Assembly (NCBI GenBank): GCA_009763385.1
Contig: CM019826.1
Coordinates: 78,611,055 to 78,675,054 of the forward strand
Source of the DNA: Coix lacryma-jobi var. lacryma-jobi
Taxonomy: Eukaryota > Streptophyta > Magnoliopsida > Poales > Poaceae
Direction: 5' to 3'
Length of the DNA: 64,000 nt
Positions 9,395 through 22,460 of this stretch are shown piece by piece. A program made the translations under genes and the position numbers. The notes beneath the pieces were generated by a model. That model did no database searches and was not told the origin of the DNA. It worked only from the letters and a program-made list of their open reading frames with translations. How positions within the stretch are numbered: the stretch's first letter is position 1; every line of letters starts with the position of its first letter.

Positions 9395-12067
9395 TTACCG
9401 GTGCCCGACACCAAACAAGTCTACACCCCCGACAAGGGCTTCGGCTGTAGGCTCGGCCTCCTCCTCCAGGCGCTCCATCTCGGCCTCCGACGTGTTCGCC
9501 GCAAAGCTTGCGCCCAGCCTCGACATCACCATCCGCGGATAATGCGAACGAAGAATGGCGAGGCCATGAGCCGCCACACTTTGCGCCACCGCCTTGGTGT
9601 ACGCCTGGAAGCACCCCCACAGTCCAAGCGCCTTCTGGACGACATGGTCGCCGATCCGCCGGTCCTTCTCTGGCGGGAAGAAAGGCTCCTCATCAATGCA
9701 CTACACCAACGGTGCCACCTCCTCCGCCAACGACCAGAAGCGCTCATGGTAATCATCAATACGCCGCTGTAGATCTGCAAATTGCATTTTCACGTTTTCC
9801 CGGTAAACTGCAAACGCCAAAGCAAAGGGTAAGACGATGACCACCTCCGACCACGCTTCACCAAGGAGACTTACCGGCGTGCATGGCTTGCCACTTCCGC
9901 ACCTCCTCGTCGTACTTCGCCTTCTCCTCGGCCAGGAGACGCCTCTCCTCGCCCACCTGCATCGCCTCTGCGAAGACAACACCCAGATTCAGGACTTCGA
10001 CCAGATGGCGTACTAAGCAAAAGGGAGTATAGCATCATCGACTTACGTGCGGCGAACTCATCGGCCTTATCGGCCCGCAGATGAAGCTGGAAGTTCTCCT
10101 GCCCCTGCTGCTGGACGATCTCCTCAAGCTCCCGAGAACGTGCGTGGGCGTCCTCCAGATGCGCCTCCAAGCCAGCGAACTGGCCCTCGACGCGCTTTAC
10201 ATCCGCCTGGAGCCGCTCGTTCTCCTCGGCCATCGGCGCCATCCGGTCAAGGGCGAGCTTACGCTCCTCCCCGACCTTCAACAGATACTGCAGGAGAATG
10301 ACGACTAGAATAAACAAAGGCCATTTAAAGGTAAACAACAACAGGTAATCGTGCATACCTGGATCTTCTCCAGCAACTTCGATGCTTCTCCGATGACGGC
10401 GTCCGTCGCCGCGCTCGCTGCTTCATCATCAACCTCGACGACCTCATCGCCATCAACGCGGAAGCGACGAACAGGACGCCGATGCGGGTCCTCCTCCGGA
10501 CGCTCGATCTCCTCGATCTCCAGCGAGGCAGGCGGAGCCACCTTCCTCTTCGTCCCCTAGGCGTGACGACCCAAGCACCAGGCCACCGGAGCCGCAGCAC
10601 TACCGGCCGCAACGCCACCTCCAGAACTTCCCCCTGGCGTTGGGGATGCCCGTCGCTCCGCCTCCTGAGGCTCGGTGACTTCGGACGCCTCTGGCTCCTC
10701 CGCCCCTCGAGGCTCGGGGCCTGCAGACGCCTCGACGCCCACCGTCGCCTCTGACACCTCCTCCGGCGCGCCCGACTTCGCCGATCTGCCAATGTTCGCC
10801 CCCACCGGAGGGCTTGTCTCCCGTCGACCACTGCCCTCGGTGTCCGGCACATTTGTTGCATGCGCCGACCTGCAAAGGGCATGGATACATTGTCAACATT
10901 CAGATCCGACCAGGGTAAGAACCATAAGATGAGTAGGGGCTACTTACAAGCCCGACACCTTCTTCTCTCGAGAGAAGCGACGAGAGCGTGGACGCGAGCC
11001 ACTTCCTGCGGATTCCCCCTGCGGCTTGGGCGCACCAGATGCCCCGCCAAATGACCCCCGGGTCTCTGACGCCCGCCGCGGCGTCTCCTTCGGCTTCGGC
11101 TTCGCCTCCGCCGCTCCATGACCCGCCGAGGATCCCTGCCCGAAGCGGGCACTCAGTGGGACCTCATCGTCACTGTCAGATGCGTCGTCCGACCAATCGA
11201 AGACCACGCGGCGACGCTTCGCCGCCTCCTCGTCAATGGCGAAGGCGCCACCGGTCTCCAGCAACACCTTCCTTTTCTTTTTTGCAGGGGCGGCCTGGCG
11301 CTTTCCCTTCGGGTCAGTGCGGGCCCGCCGCCCACCGGACCGGGCTCGGGGACTCGGCTCCCCTCATCCCCGCTGTCTTCGATCTCCTCCACGTCGACCT
11401 CCGCCGCGCCGTGACCATCGTCGTCGACACCATCCCACGGCGGGTCAACACCCTTCGGCCATGCCTTCGACGGCGCTTGCGACACGAACGCCGCCCGACC
11501 CTGTGTTACACTTTTCGACACTGAGTATCTACTTATGCATTTTAACGAACACACACAGGGCAAAGATACTGACCTTCGGCGGATGGTACTCCAGGGAGTA
11601 CGACCTCCGCATGTACTCCAGTCTCTTCCTTTTCTGCAGGTCGAATAGTGCCTCGACCCGCAGGCACACCTCCTCCGACGACAGGGCCTCCGGCACCTCC
11701 CGCGTCTAGTCCTCCGCGTCCCCAGCGTACTCGTACGCTAGGTGCGCCCTTTCCTTGCAGGGCTGGCAGTGCCTCTTGATGATGTTCGACGCCACTGCCA
11801 CCCCGTCGACGCGCTGCTTGTCGACCAACTTCAGGAGCTCCTCCACCTGCTCCATTGCCGCAGCGCTGCGACGCTCCGACCACGACGGCAACACCTTCGG
11901 CGCGAAGGCCGGGTCGCACGGTGGCCTCGGCGCCTCTTGATGGATGTAGAACCACTTGGGCTTGTACTCCATCGCCTTTGAAGGCAGCGGCATCGCGATG
12001 TACTTCTCCGCCATCCCATCTCGCAGCTGAAGGTACACCGACCCGACGATGTCCGACGTTCCGGTAC
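9395..12067 (-). pseudogene. Antisense accessory gene of the Tat element (Transposase_28 family), middle and C-terminal exons
   Basis: The reading continues from 63139 across the LARD insertion. The first part contains VYLQLRDGMAEKYIAMPL and KPKWFYIHQEAP, typical of the 'putative gypsy type transposon' family. Then come acidic, Pro-rich linkers, an AKKKRKV nuclear-localisation-like motif (near 11275), a coiled coil (about 10050-10290) and a C-terminal end DLFGVGHR at 9395. Introns read by eye are 11501-11573, 10870-10947, 10288-10358, 9968-10046 and 9808-9874, all GT-AG, most with GTAAGT donors. In-frame TAG codons occur near 11706, 10557 and 9768, and the frame changes near 11300. The biochemical role of this family is unknown; nuclear action is only suggested by the basic motif. 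Confidence 0.75.
12063..12067. other. Target-site duplication GGTAC, left copy
   Basis: GGTAC lies directly before the left LARD LTR and is repeated at 63139-63143, directly after the right LTR. It joins the two halves of the aORF in frame. Confidence 0.9.
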
Positions 12068-15000
12068 TTTGACAGAACCGACCAATTTATAAGAGCACAA
12101 GTGCGAAAACCTCTGCCGGAGCAGCTGAATTAGCACACTTGAGCCCATATAAACCCGGTAGTCCATGAAATCTTGAGGGATTTCAAACTTTTCCAACATC
12201 TCAGCTAAGATCGCATGGTCAACCAAATACAAATCACGTCCACGGAGCTTTGCAGCGGAAATAAAATTACAATAGAGTTCACAAATAATAATACAAGTTG
12301 AAATACTTTGAAACAACATAGCTTTGAAATGAATACCATAACATAAGTTGAAATACTTTGCTAGCTTTGAGTGACATCCTCCAACAACAGCATAAAGAGA
12401 AGTAGGGAATTGCCGAGCCCACCGGCACTGGTCATCACCTTCCTGCAGACCTAACCTTCACCTGCAACAAGGTGGGATAAACCCTGAGTACTCGAATGTA
12501 CTCAGCTATACTTACCCGTCGTAAACCAAAAATAAAGAGACACCAAGTAGTATGCAAGGCTGATATAAACAGTGGAGCTGGCTAACTTTATTTGCAAAAG
12601 GAGCTTGAGATAATGGGGTTCATCATTTAATTATATGAGCAGTCATCTTTTATCCTATTCCTTAAACTCTAGGTTTTGCACCTGTACTAGAGCACTCACT
12701 TGAGTCTAGCAAACAAATACATAATACCATATCAGGTTTGCTTATCAATATTTTAGTTGAACCAACAAATGTCACATGGAGTTGTATCGTGGTGAAGCTC
12801 GCCATAGTTTCCCACTAACCGGGGGAGACGGCGACTCGAATCGAATTCCAATGCAGCTGGTGAAAGACCTTTAATACCAACCCACACTTTCCCCGTCGGG
12901 TCCATGCATTGGGTAACCGCTCGATGCTTGTTCGTGGTGGTAATCATCGCGGTTCAAGCACGGACCGCCCAATTGGAACCTGGCGATGGCCTCCCGCGGC
13001 AGATCGCATTTCCACACTAGAGGGCGCGACTCGGGTTGATTCTAGCCCGAACAGCGTCTAACCAGCTTTGGGGTCGATGATTACGGCACCGACATATCCC
13101 TAAGTAAAAGGGCACGTTCAAAAATGAACGAGGGCCAACATCGATACAAACCTACACGATCCAACGGACAAACTGCCCCAAGTTTCCAAACTTGTGCCTT
13201 GCCTTCGAGTTGAGCGTATTTCTTTACTATCTAGGTTCTTTTCCACGATAGCAAATATAGCCAACCGTGATCCGGTAAATACCCACCAGGGGTATTACGG
13301 GAACATCCTTAATTACTACTTTTATTAAGCAGACTAAGCAATTCTACATTATAAATAAGTACAGGATAACAAGGCAGGTGTAAACAATAATCAAGGAAGG
13401 GTAATGCATCAAGTAGGATTCAAACAACTCCTATACCTAATGCATCACAGTATAAAAGTACTCAAGTAATTTAATTGTAAATACTGGGAGACTTAGAATG
13501 CTCCGGGGCTTGCCTGAGAACCAACACTAGGTTAGTGTTTGTTAGGTGATACTCGCTTGGCGAGCATCTCGGCTGTAGCACTTGCTTAACTCCACATCTT
13601 CGGGATAATCCACCAAACACCGTCTTCAGGTTTAACCTCATCATCACGTCCTTCACGAGGTATCTACCGTTACCTAAATGAGATGCACAATGCAAGCGTA
13701 TGAATGCAGGGAAACGCTTATGAAGCAAACATAAGGCGCACAACAAAAACTTTACTAATTACCTCGCATAAGCAATCAGGATAACTACGAAAAGAAGGCA
13801 TAGCTCTAACACACATCATGGCATGATCACTCCAGCAGGTTATTATTAAAGCAAAGTGTGACACACGGTTCAATAGGCATTCGCAGTGCCTAACTATAAC
13901 AATCAATCAAAACTACATTACATACATCACTCCACGGAAACACATGCATGCACACATATATCTCATCCTTTAGTTAAGTAAGTTAATTAACATTATGTGA
14001 TATGACCATATAATATCTTAGGTGAACTAATTTAACAACATAGAATGCACAATCTAAACATTATCAAATCATGACATATAATCAAGGATCACATAAGCAA
14101 TATTAAGCCATAGCAATCAACTTCGGTTCATTTACACAATTTGGACAGCAACATAGCATGTACTTAAAATAGCCATAACTAGAGCTACACATATCAAATA
14201 AGGTGATTCTAGACTTTCTGGAAAGCTAATGAAATTATCTATAACTTTGCTATTATCACTTAAGCATGATTTAGCAATTAAAAAGACCAAACATAACAGA
14301 CAAGCATTTCTGTCCAACTTTGGTCAGAATATTTCATTCATCTTCGAACAGCTATAACTAGATATCTAAAGCACTAAAAGACTTGACATAAGAGTTATTA
14401 GAAAGCTTATTAAGTTATCTACAACTTATTTATAATCATCTCAAGATGATTAAGCAGTTATCAAGGCTCACTAACTCAAACGATTAAATCTGTCCAGACT
14501 TGGACAGATTCTGACTTCTAACTTTAAACACATGTAACTCAAGTTCTAGACCACTAAAAATAGTGATCCAAGACAATACAGAAAGCTTATGAAAAACACT
14601 ATAACTCTTCTATTAACACAAAGACATGATTCATAACTTAATCTGTCCAAACAATTCATAACTCCTAAACCACTTGGCCTAAAATCATGAAATTTTAGGA
14701 CAAACAAGATAAAAAAGTTATCTACAACTTTTATATAGAACACATCTACAGAAAACATCATTTTCTTTACGAACTAATCACCACTACAGAAACTGTGCAT
14801 GCAGCAATTTCAGCATATTAATAAATTACTTCATTACTTATTTGATTAGCATGTGAGCACACATATGAGCTATGAACATCATCAAACACTTATAAACATG
14901 AGCACACAATACTTATCTCAGATTAACATGCAACAAAGGTAATTATTTCAACATATACATTTTCATTTATCACTGTACTTTCATTAATTAAAAGAATTAA

Positions 15001-15923
15001 CAAACATAGACATTATTTTTAAGTGACATTGCAAACATACAATTTGGGGCTCATATTTTTACTGATGATAGATAATACCAAATCATAACTACTATAAAAA
15101 TATTACAAGTTCAGGTATTATAATTTATTTATTAAAAACAGGGCAATTTTTATTCAAAAAATGCATGTGAGAACAAAATAAATCTACAAATCATATTTTC
15201 TGTAAACTCATGGCCATGATAAAATTATCCAAGCTATAACAACATCATAGAAAGGCAGTGGAACCACCTTTTCTATTTTTACATGCAAACATTTGCCACA
15301 ATTCATTTTAATTCATTTAATGAGCTGATAGCAAAATAAATACATAACTAAATCATACAAGCATTAAAAACTCTGAAATTTTTACCACAGTACACATATC
15401 ACATGACAAGCCTACCATAAAAATTTCACAGCAATCTAAGTAATAAAACAACAGATATCATTTTATCCCTATTTAATGCTATTTAACATAAATAAATCAC
15501 CATAGTACAAACTTTACACTAACAGCCTATATATAAAATATTCACTGGATAGTACTCTTCACGAGGATTCCAAAAAGTCCTCACTTGCAATTTTTCGATA
15601 TTGCTACGATTTACTACGCATTTTACAACATGGAACCAGATTTGCTATTTAAAGGAAAACGAAAACAGAGAAACCTTTTTGCATCGGGAACCCTAGAACC
15701 TGCAGAAATCAACCAAGGACTAGTTAGCAAACACTTGAGTCATGTCATTTATGCAATGTGAAACAAGAAAGAGTTTCAGCTTTACTGGATGGTCCTCACC
15801 ATGGATTTCGTCCTCACCATGGATTTCACGGGAATCCACGGAAGACGACGGGAAACGCTCGGCCTCTGCAGGGAGGAAGGGGACGACCGGCTCTAGGGTT
15901 AGGGTGCTGGATGCTGGGCTCTG

Positions 15924-16203
15924 TGTCCCAACGACAGCGTAAACGTAGCGGAGGCGTTTTCCTTGGAAGAAGGCGAAGCCTATCTATATGTAAATGTAAT
16001 CGTGTATGACTTGTGGGGCCCCAGGGCAGCAGGCCACTAGGCCTTATTTTTTGTATTGGCTCTGTAACAGACTATCATCATTATTATCAGACAATACACA
16101 TATCGCGAGAGACAGAGGTTCCTCTCTGCTCCGTTGGCCGAATCCGGCGATCTTCTTGTCTCTCACGTCGACGGCAACCTCACCGGCGGCCAAGGGTGTT
16201 ACA
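15924..16203 (+). repeat. Reina 5' LTR
   Basis: It begins TGTCCCAACG and ends GTTACA, 280 bp. The copy at 21328-21607 begins TGTCACAACA and has the same length. Confidence 0.9.
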
Positions 16204-16205
16204 AG

Positions 16206-16218
16206 TGGTATCAAAGGC
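16206..16218 (+). promoter_or_regulatory. Reina primer-binding site
   Basis: TGGTATCAAAGGC, two bases after the 5' LTR, is close to the initiator-Met tRNA complement used by many plant retrotransposons. The leader 16219-16683 is GC-rich and holds no recognisable gene. Confidence 0.75.
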
Positions 16219-16683
16219 GGTCCTTCCTCGGCTACTATCTCCTTCTACCTTACGCACGGCGGCGGCGCGACGGGATTAGGCGGCGGTGGCGAGCTTCGAT
16301 GCACGGCGGCGGCGTGACGGGATTCGGCGGCGCGACGACATCCGCCTCGCTTCCGACTACGGCTACACCAAACTCGACTGGGGGACTACATCGACACCTA
16401 GGGTTTGGCGGCGAGAACCCTGTGAGCCCAATCCCTTCTTCTCACATCCTCTATTACTCTAGCACGCCTTGAACGACGAACGAGGGTTGCGAGGCAGTTG
16501 TTCTCGTGTAAAATTCCGGAGTCTCGTAGTTCAATTGCGGTGCGGTGGCGTTCGGCGGGGAAGTGTCCGTGGATTTGGGCTGCGGAGCGCTTGTCTCTGT
16601 GTAAAATCCCTCGATCCCGCCTCACTTCCATGTGTTGGGAAAAGTGGTGAAGCACGCGATAGGGACGGAGTGATCCAAACCTG

Positions 16684-19600
16684 TTGCTTCATCAACCAGT
16701 CAAGACGGCTCCACCAAAACCATCCAAGCAAACACAGATCCTGCTTGACCAAATGTCTAAGAGCCAGGATGATGACAAGTCTCGTTGGGACCAAGTGATG
16801 GATCAATTTGACCTCTTATTTACTCGTATGAATGATATTGGTGAAATTCAACAGGATCTGAAGAAACAATTGCATGAAACTAGTACCAAGGTGGATAATT
16901 GCACCTCAGAACAGCAGTTCATTGCCCAGCAGGATCGAGCTAATGGTCAGGCAGTCGCTCAGCTCACCATCAGGCAGTTCAATGAGGAAGACAAGTCTAA
17001 CAGTGAAGACTCTGTGTCAGTGATCTTTGAGGAGGAGAACCCCTTCGCCCAAACATATGCTAGAAACAAAGGCCCCCTCAAGCCTCCCATCCCCAAATAT
17101 CCAAAACAGAAACCTGATCCACACAAATCCAACACTCTCCCACATCATACATTACCAAAAATGCACTTTCCAACATTTGATGGTCATCACCCCAAGATTT
17201 GGATAGATAATTGTCTCAATTATTTCTCTATCTACTCCATCCCTGAACATCTATGGGTACAGGCTGCCTCTATGCATTTACAAGACAATGCCGCTAAGTG
17301 GTTTCAAGCTTACAAGATCAAACATTCCAATATCTCCTGGCAGTCATTCTGTGACACAATACAAGCTGAGTTTGGTAGTGATGATTACAGAACAGCCATT
17401 ACTGAACTCATATCACTCAAGCAAACAGGGTCGGTGGAAGAGTATACGGCCAAGTTCCAGGCTCTGCAATTTGATGTCAATATGCACAGCTGTCAGTATG
17501 ATGATCTCTATTTTGCCTCTCAATATGTGGAAGGTCTTAAGGATGAAATCAGAGCTGCTGTTGAGCCACAGGTGCCTACAACAGTTAACAGGGCAATGGT
17601 GATTGCCAAGATTCAGCAAACGTTGCTGGATAGAAACAAACTCAAGCACCAGAAAGCCAATCTCACCAACAGAGGCCCACCACCTAAAGCTGATCACAAG
17701 CCTCCAACCACATATGGCAGTCTCTGGAGAGATAAGCAATTGAGGGATTACAGGAAAGCCAATAATCTCTGTTTTCATTGTGGTGACAAATTTGAGCCTG
17801 GTCATGCCGAGGTCTGTGCCAAGAAAAACAAACCACAACTCCATGCCTTAGTGTTGAATGACCTAGACAGAGAAATCAATGAGGAGGTGCTCAATGACAT
17901 GGCTATAGAAGAGGTACTCACAGAAGACTTCTGCCAGTTATCACTTAATGCTCTAGCAGGCAAGGAATCCCCTGATGGTATAACACTCAAGGGCATAGTA
18001 AGAAACAAGACCATGCTCATATTAGTGGACACTGGTAGTACTCATACGTTTATCAGTTCCCATTTTGTGCAAATCAGTGGCTTATCAACAGTACCCTTCA
18101 GAGAGCAAAAAGTTAAATTGGCAAATGGTCAATGGATGCATGCTACCAAACAGGTTAGGAACCTACAGTGGTACATCCAAGGCAAAACTTTCACCACTGA
18201 TATGATAGTATTGGACAGTTTGCCTTATGATGCCATCTTAGGCTATGATTGGCTGAAAGCTCATAGCCCAATGACTTGTGACTGGGAGGCCAAGACACTC
18301 CAGTTCACTCACCAAGGCAGAAACATCACACTACATGGAATCCAACACACAACACCAGAGTTGCAGCCCATCTCTGCAGAGCAACTCTATAAATCATCCA
18401 AAGGCAATGATATCTGGGCATATGTGATGGTGAACTCCTCATTCATAGTACAACCAGTCACTGACCAGTCAGATCATCAACCACCACTTGCTATACAGGA
18501 TCTCCTTATGCTTTATGCAGATGTATTCAATGATCCTCAACAGTTGCCTCCATCTAGAAGTTATGATCATGCTATACCTCTCCATCCTGAGGCAGTGCCT
18601 GTCAATTCAAGACCTTACCACTATAGTCCTCAACATAAAACAGAAATTGAGAAGCAAGTTAAGGAACTGTTGGAAAAAGGTCTCATATCACACAGTCACA
18701 GCCCTTTTGCCTCCCCAGTGCTCTTGGTAAAAAAAAAGATGGTACATGGAGATTCTGTGTGGACTACAGAAAGTTGAATGCCCTAACAATCAAAAATAGG
18801 TTCCCCATGCCTATTATTGATGAGATCCTAGATGAGCTAGCTGGTTCCAAGTACTTTACCAAGCTGGACATGAAGTCAGGATACCACCAGGTGAGAATGC
18901 TCCCAGAGGATGAATACAAAACTGCTTTTAAAACACATCATGGCCATTACCAATTCAAGGTGATGCCCTTTGGCCTGACAAATGCTTCTGCTACTTTCCA
19001 ATGTATTATGAACCAAGTACTCAGTCCATTCCTTAGAAAATTTGTCATGGTATTCCTGGATGATATTCTCATATATAGTCCTACTCTAGATGACCATTTG
19101 ATCCATGTGCAACAAGTCCTAGAAGCTTTGAGAGTTAACAAGCTGTACCTCAAAATGTCTAAGTGCAGTTTTGCACAACACAGTTTGGAATACTTAGGGC
19201 ACATCATCTCTGACCAGGGAGTGGCTACAGATGCCTCCAAGATTCAGGCAATGCTTAATTGGCCTCCCCCATCCACAATGACAGAGCTAAGGGCCTTCCT
19301 TGGGTTAACTGGCTACTATAGGAAGTTTGTGCAGAAGTATGGAATCATTGCACAACCACTCACCAGTTTATTACGACTCAAACAATTCAAATGGACTGAA
19401 TCAGCACAGCAAGCTTTTGTGAAACTCAAACAAGCAATGTCCACTACACCAGTCTTGGCTTTGCCCAACTTCGAAGAACAGTTTACCATTGAGACTGATG
19501 CCTGCATGGATGGTATAGGTGCAGTCCTAATGCAAAAAGGCCAACTTATAGCCTATCTTAACAAAGCACATGGGGACAAACACAAGCAACTCTCCATCTA

Positions 19601-21346
19601 TGAGAAGGAATTTCTTGCTCTCATACTGGCAGTAGAGAAATGGCGACCCTACTTGCTTTGACAAGAGTTCATCATTCAAACTGACCACAAATCATTGGCT
19701 TATATGAAGGAACAGAACCTGCATTTAGATCTCCAAAGAAAAGCTATGACCAGATTGATGGGCCTTAACTTCAAAATTGTTCATAGGCAAGGGAAGGACA
19801 ACCTCGCAGCTGATGCTTTGTCTCGGGTTGCACATATGATGGCACTCCAAGCTGTGTCAATAGTCCAACCACAGTGGGTTCAGGAGATACTTAATTCCTA
19901 TGCTACTGACCTGACAGCGCAAGAACTCCTCACTCAGCTGGCCATCCACAGCCCGAATGAAAAAGGCTATCAGTTAGACAAAGGCCTAATCAGGAAGGAC
20001 AATCTCATTTGGATTGGTCAGAACTCTGCCCTTCAAACCAGACTCATCGCTAGCTTCCATGCTAGTGCCATTGGCGGCCACTCTGGAACCAATGCAACAT
20101 ATCACAGAATGAAGCAGCACTTTGTGTGGAAAGGTATGAGATCAGATATTGAGAATTACATCAAACAATGTGATATCTGCCAACATACAAAACATACTAA
20201 TCACCACCCAGCTGGATTGTTGCAACCCCTCCCTATTCCTGATGGTGTGTGGACTGCACTCTCCATGGACTTCATTGAGGACTACCAAAGAGTGAAGGGT
20301 ATTCGGTAATTCTGGTGGTGGTAGATAGACTTACAAAATTTGCTCATTTCATACCAGTTAGACACCCTTATACTGCTCAACAGATTGCCCAGCTGTTCCT
20401 GGATAATATAGTCAAGCTACATGGACTGCCACAATCTATAGTAACTGACAGAGATCCTGTGTTTGTCAGTCAATTTTGGTGCCAATTATTCAAACTCTAT
20501 AAAGTCAACCTCCAGTTCAGTACTACATACCACCCCCAGACAGACGGGCAAACCGAGAGGGTGAATCAGTGCTTGGAAATGTACTTGAGATGCTCAGTGC
20601 AAGACTCACCAAGAACCTGGAAATCCTGGCTGTCATTAGCACAATTATGGTATAATTCAGCGTTTCACAGCTCCCTGGGCTGTTCTCCATCCAAGGCATT
20701 GTATGGATATGATCCTAACCTCGGTGCCACACCAACCCTACCATCAGATGCACCCACCTCAGATACCCAGCTCATTGAACACAGGGAGTTGCATCTGCAG
20801 GTCTTAAACCAAAGGTTGGCTCAAGCACAGAATCGAATGAAAAACATGGCTGACAAGAACCGAACTGATCAGCAGTTTTCGGTGGGGGATCAGGTGTTAC
20901 TTCGATTGCAGCCATACACTCAATCCTCCGTGGCTAATCGTCCCTTTCCAAAACTGGCCTACAAGTTCTTTGGCCCCTACACCATTTTGGAGAAGATTGG
21001 CAAGGTCGCATATCGTTTGGCTCTACCCGAGGACAGTAGGATCCATCCGGTGTTCCACATTTCGCAACTGAGGGCTTTCCATCCAAACTATACACCTGTT
21101 TTTTCCAAACTTCCTGTGCTAACTGATTTGCAGGCTATGGATACTGTACCAACAGCGCTTCTAGACCGTCGTCTAGTCCGCAAAGGTAACAATGCTATTG
21201 CTCAGGTCCTTGTGACATGGTCTGGTTTACCGGCTACTTCAGCAACTTGGGAGGACTATCATGTGCTGAAGGCACGCTTTCCGTCGGCACCTGCTTGGGG
21301 ACAAGCACAATCTTCGGCGGGGAGACATGTCACAACAACAGCGTAA
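16684..21346 (+). pseudogene. Reina gag-pol polyprotein (gag, protease, RT, RNase H, integrase, chromodomain), three lesions
   Basis: Order along the gene: coiled-coil and capsid region (to about 17640); an unusual zinc knuckle CFHCGDKFEPGH (near 17770); protease LVDTGSTHTFIS (near 18025); reverse transcriptase with MVFLDDILIYS (near 19045); RNase H with ETDACMDGIGAVL and TDHKSL; integrase HHCC ending CDICQHTK, Asp in MDFIE, Asp in VTDRDPVF and Glu in QTDGQTERVNQ; and a C-terminal chromodomain around LVTWSGLPATSATWED. Lesions: a shift in a nine-A run at 18729-18737, an in-frame TGA at 19659-19661, and a one-base loss near 20280. Catalytic residues are otherwise kept, so the copy decayed after insertion. 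The start at 16684 is the first Met; a later one is possible. Confidence 0.9.
21311..21327 (+). promoter_or_regulatory. Reina polypurine tract
   Basis: GGCGGGGAGACA directly precedes the 3' LTR start at 21328. It overlaps the 3' coding end of pol, as expected in such compact elements. Confidence 0.6.
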
Positions 21347-21607
21347 ACGTAGCGGAGGCATTTTCCTTGGAAGAAGGCGAAGCCTATCTATATGTAAATG
21401 TAATCGTGTATGACTTGTGGAGCCCCAGGGCAGCAGGCCACTAGGCCTTATTTTTTGTATCGGCTCTGTAACAGACTATCATCATTATTATGAGACAATA
21501 CACATATCGTGAGAGACAGAGGTTCCTCTCTGCTCCGTTGGCCGAATCCGGCGATCCTCTTGTCTCTCACGTCGACGGCGACCTCGCCGGCGGCCAAGGG
21601 TGTTACA
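21328..21607 (+). repeat. Reina 3' LTR
   Basis: The 280-bp copy matches 15924-16203 with about ten differences, including a small deletion in ATCATTATTATCAGAC. The last codons of pol end at 21346, about 19 bp inside this LTR. Confidence 0.9.
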
Positions 21608-22305
21608 CTCTGCTGGCTGCTGCTCCTGGTGTCCGTCCTAGTCGCTGCGGACCGCTGTCCCAGCAGCGACGGCCAGAGGAGACCGCGGCCTTCTGCGCGG
21701 CTTCGGCCAGTCGCGCTCCGAGGGAAAAATCAGCGAAGGGAGAAAAACAGAAAGAAAAGGAAGAAAGGAGGAGCGGCCAGGGCTGCTGCTTGCCGCTTGC
21801 TGCGCCTGCTGCTCGCTGCTGATGCCGCTGGATGCTGCTGCTACGCTCCCTGCTGGTTGCGGCCAGGAAGGGCCACTCGCATGGCACAACGCGCCAGGGG
21901 GGGTTCGCGGCCTCTGGCGGACTCCTGCAGGGGCGCCTGAAGGAAGTTGACGGAAAGAACAAGGTGCTTGAAGGACCGAGAAGCTAGCCGAAAGCGACCA
22001 GAGGTGGGGGTGAATGGGAGCTTCAAAATTTCCTTTCGGAAACTAGATGCCACTGTCCCAAAATCAACCCCAAGAGCAAACCCTAGAGCTTGCTAATGTC
22101 CACGACCCTAGATGTAGGGTGGATGCTTCCTAGAAGCACAGCGGGACACAAGACAACCCTAGAAATCCAACGCAAAAAGCGGATCTCAAATCGGAGCTCG
22201 AACGCAAAAGATACGGACGAAAACGTGCGCCGTCTGCACTGACCGGACTCACTGGAGCGTCCGGTCAAGATCGATCGGACGCGTCCGGTCAACAGAAACA
22301 AAGCG

Positions 22306-22460
22306 TCCGATTCGCCCGAGGCCGAGGCTGACGAAGAGGCCTTCGGGAAATGTCCGATTCGCCCGAGGCCAAGGCTGACGAAGAGGCCTTCGGGAAATGT
22401 CCGATTCGCCCGAGGCCAAGGCTGACGAAGAGGCCTTCGGGATACGTCCGATTCGCCCGA
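22306..22460. repeat. 47-bp tandem repeat in the Sirevirus B LTR
   Basis: Three units starting GTCCGATTCGCCCGAGGCC at 22306, 22353 and 22400, and a partial fourth at 22447. Each unit folds: CCCGAGGCC near its start pairs with GGCCTTCGGG near its end. The other LTR carries the same array near 30685-30840. Confidence 0.85.

Larger units (their letters stand above)
15924..21607 (+). mobile_element. Reina-type chromovirus (Ty3/gypsy), complete but degenerate
   Basis: The element is 5684 bp with 280-bp LTRs and a perfect target duplication CTCTG (15919-15923 and 21608-21612). The small size, short LTRs, single gag-pol and C-terminal chromodomain fit the Reina lineage. About ten differences between the LTRs, counted by eye, make it older than Sirevirus B. 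It lies in the GC-rich part of the left LARD LTR. Confidence 0.9.
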
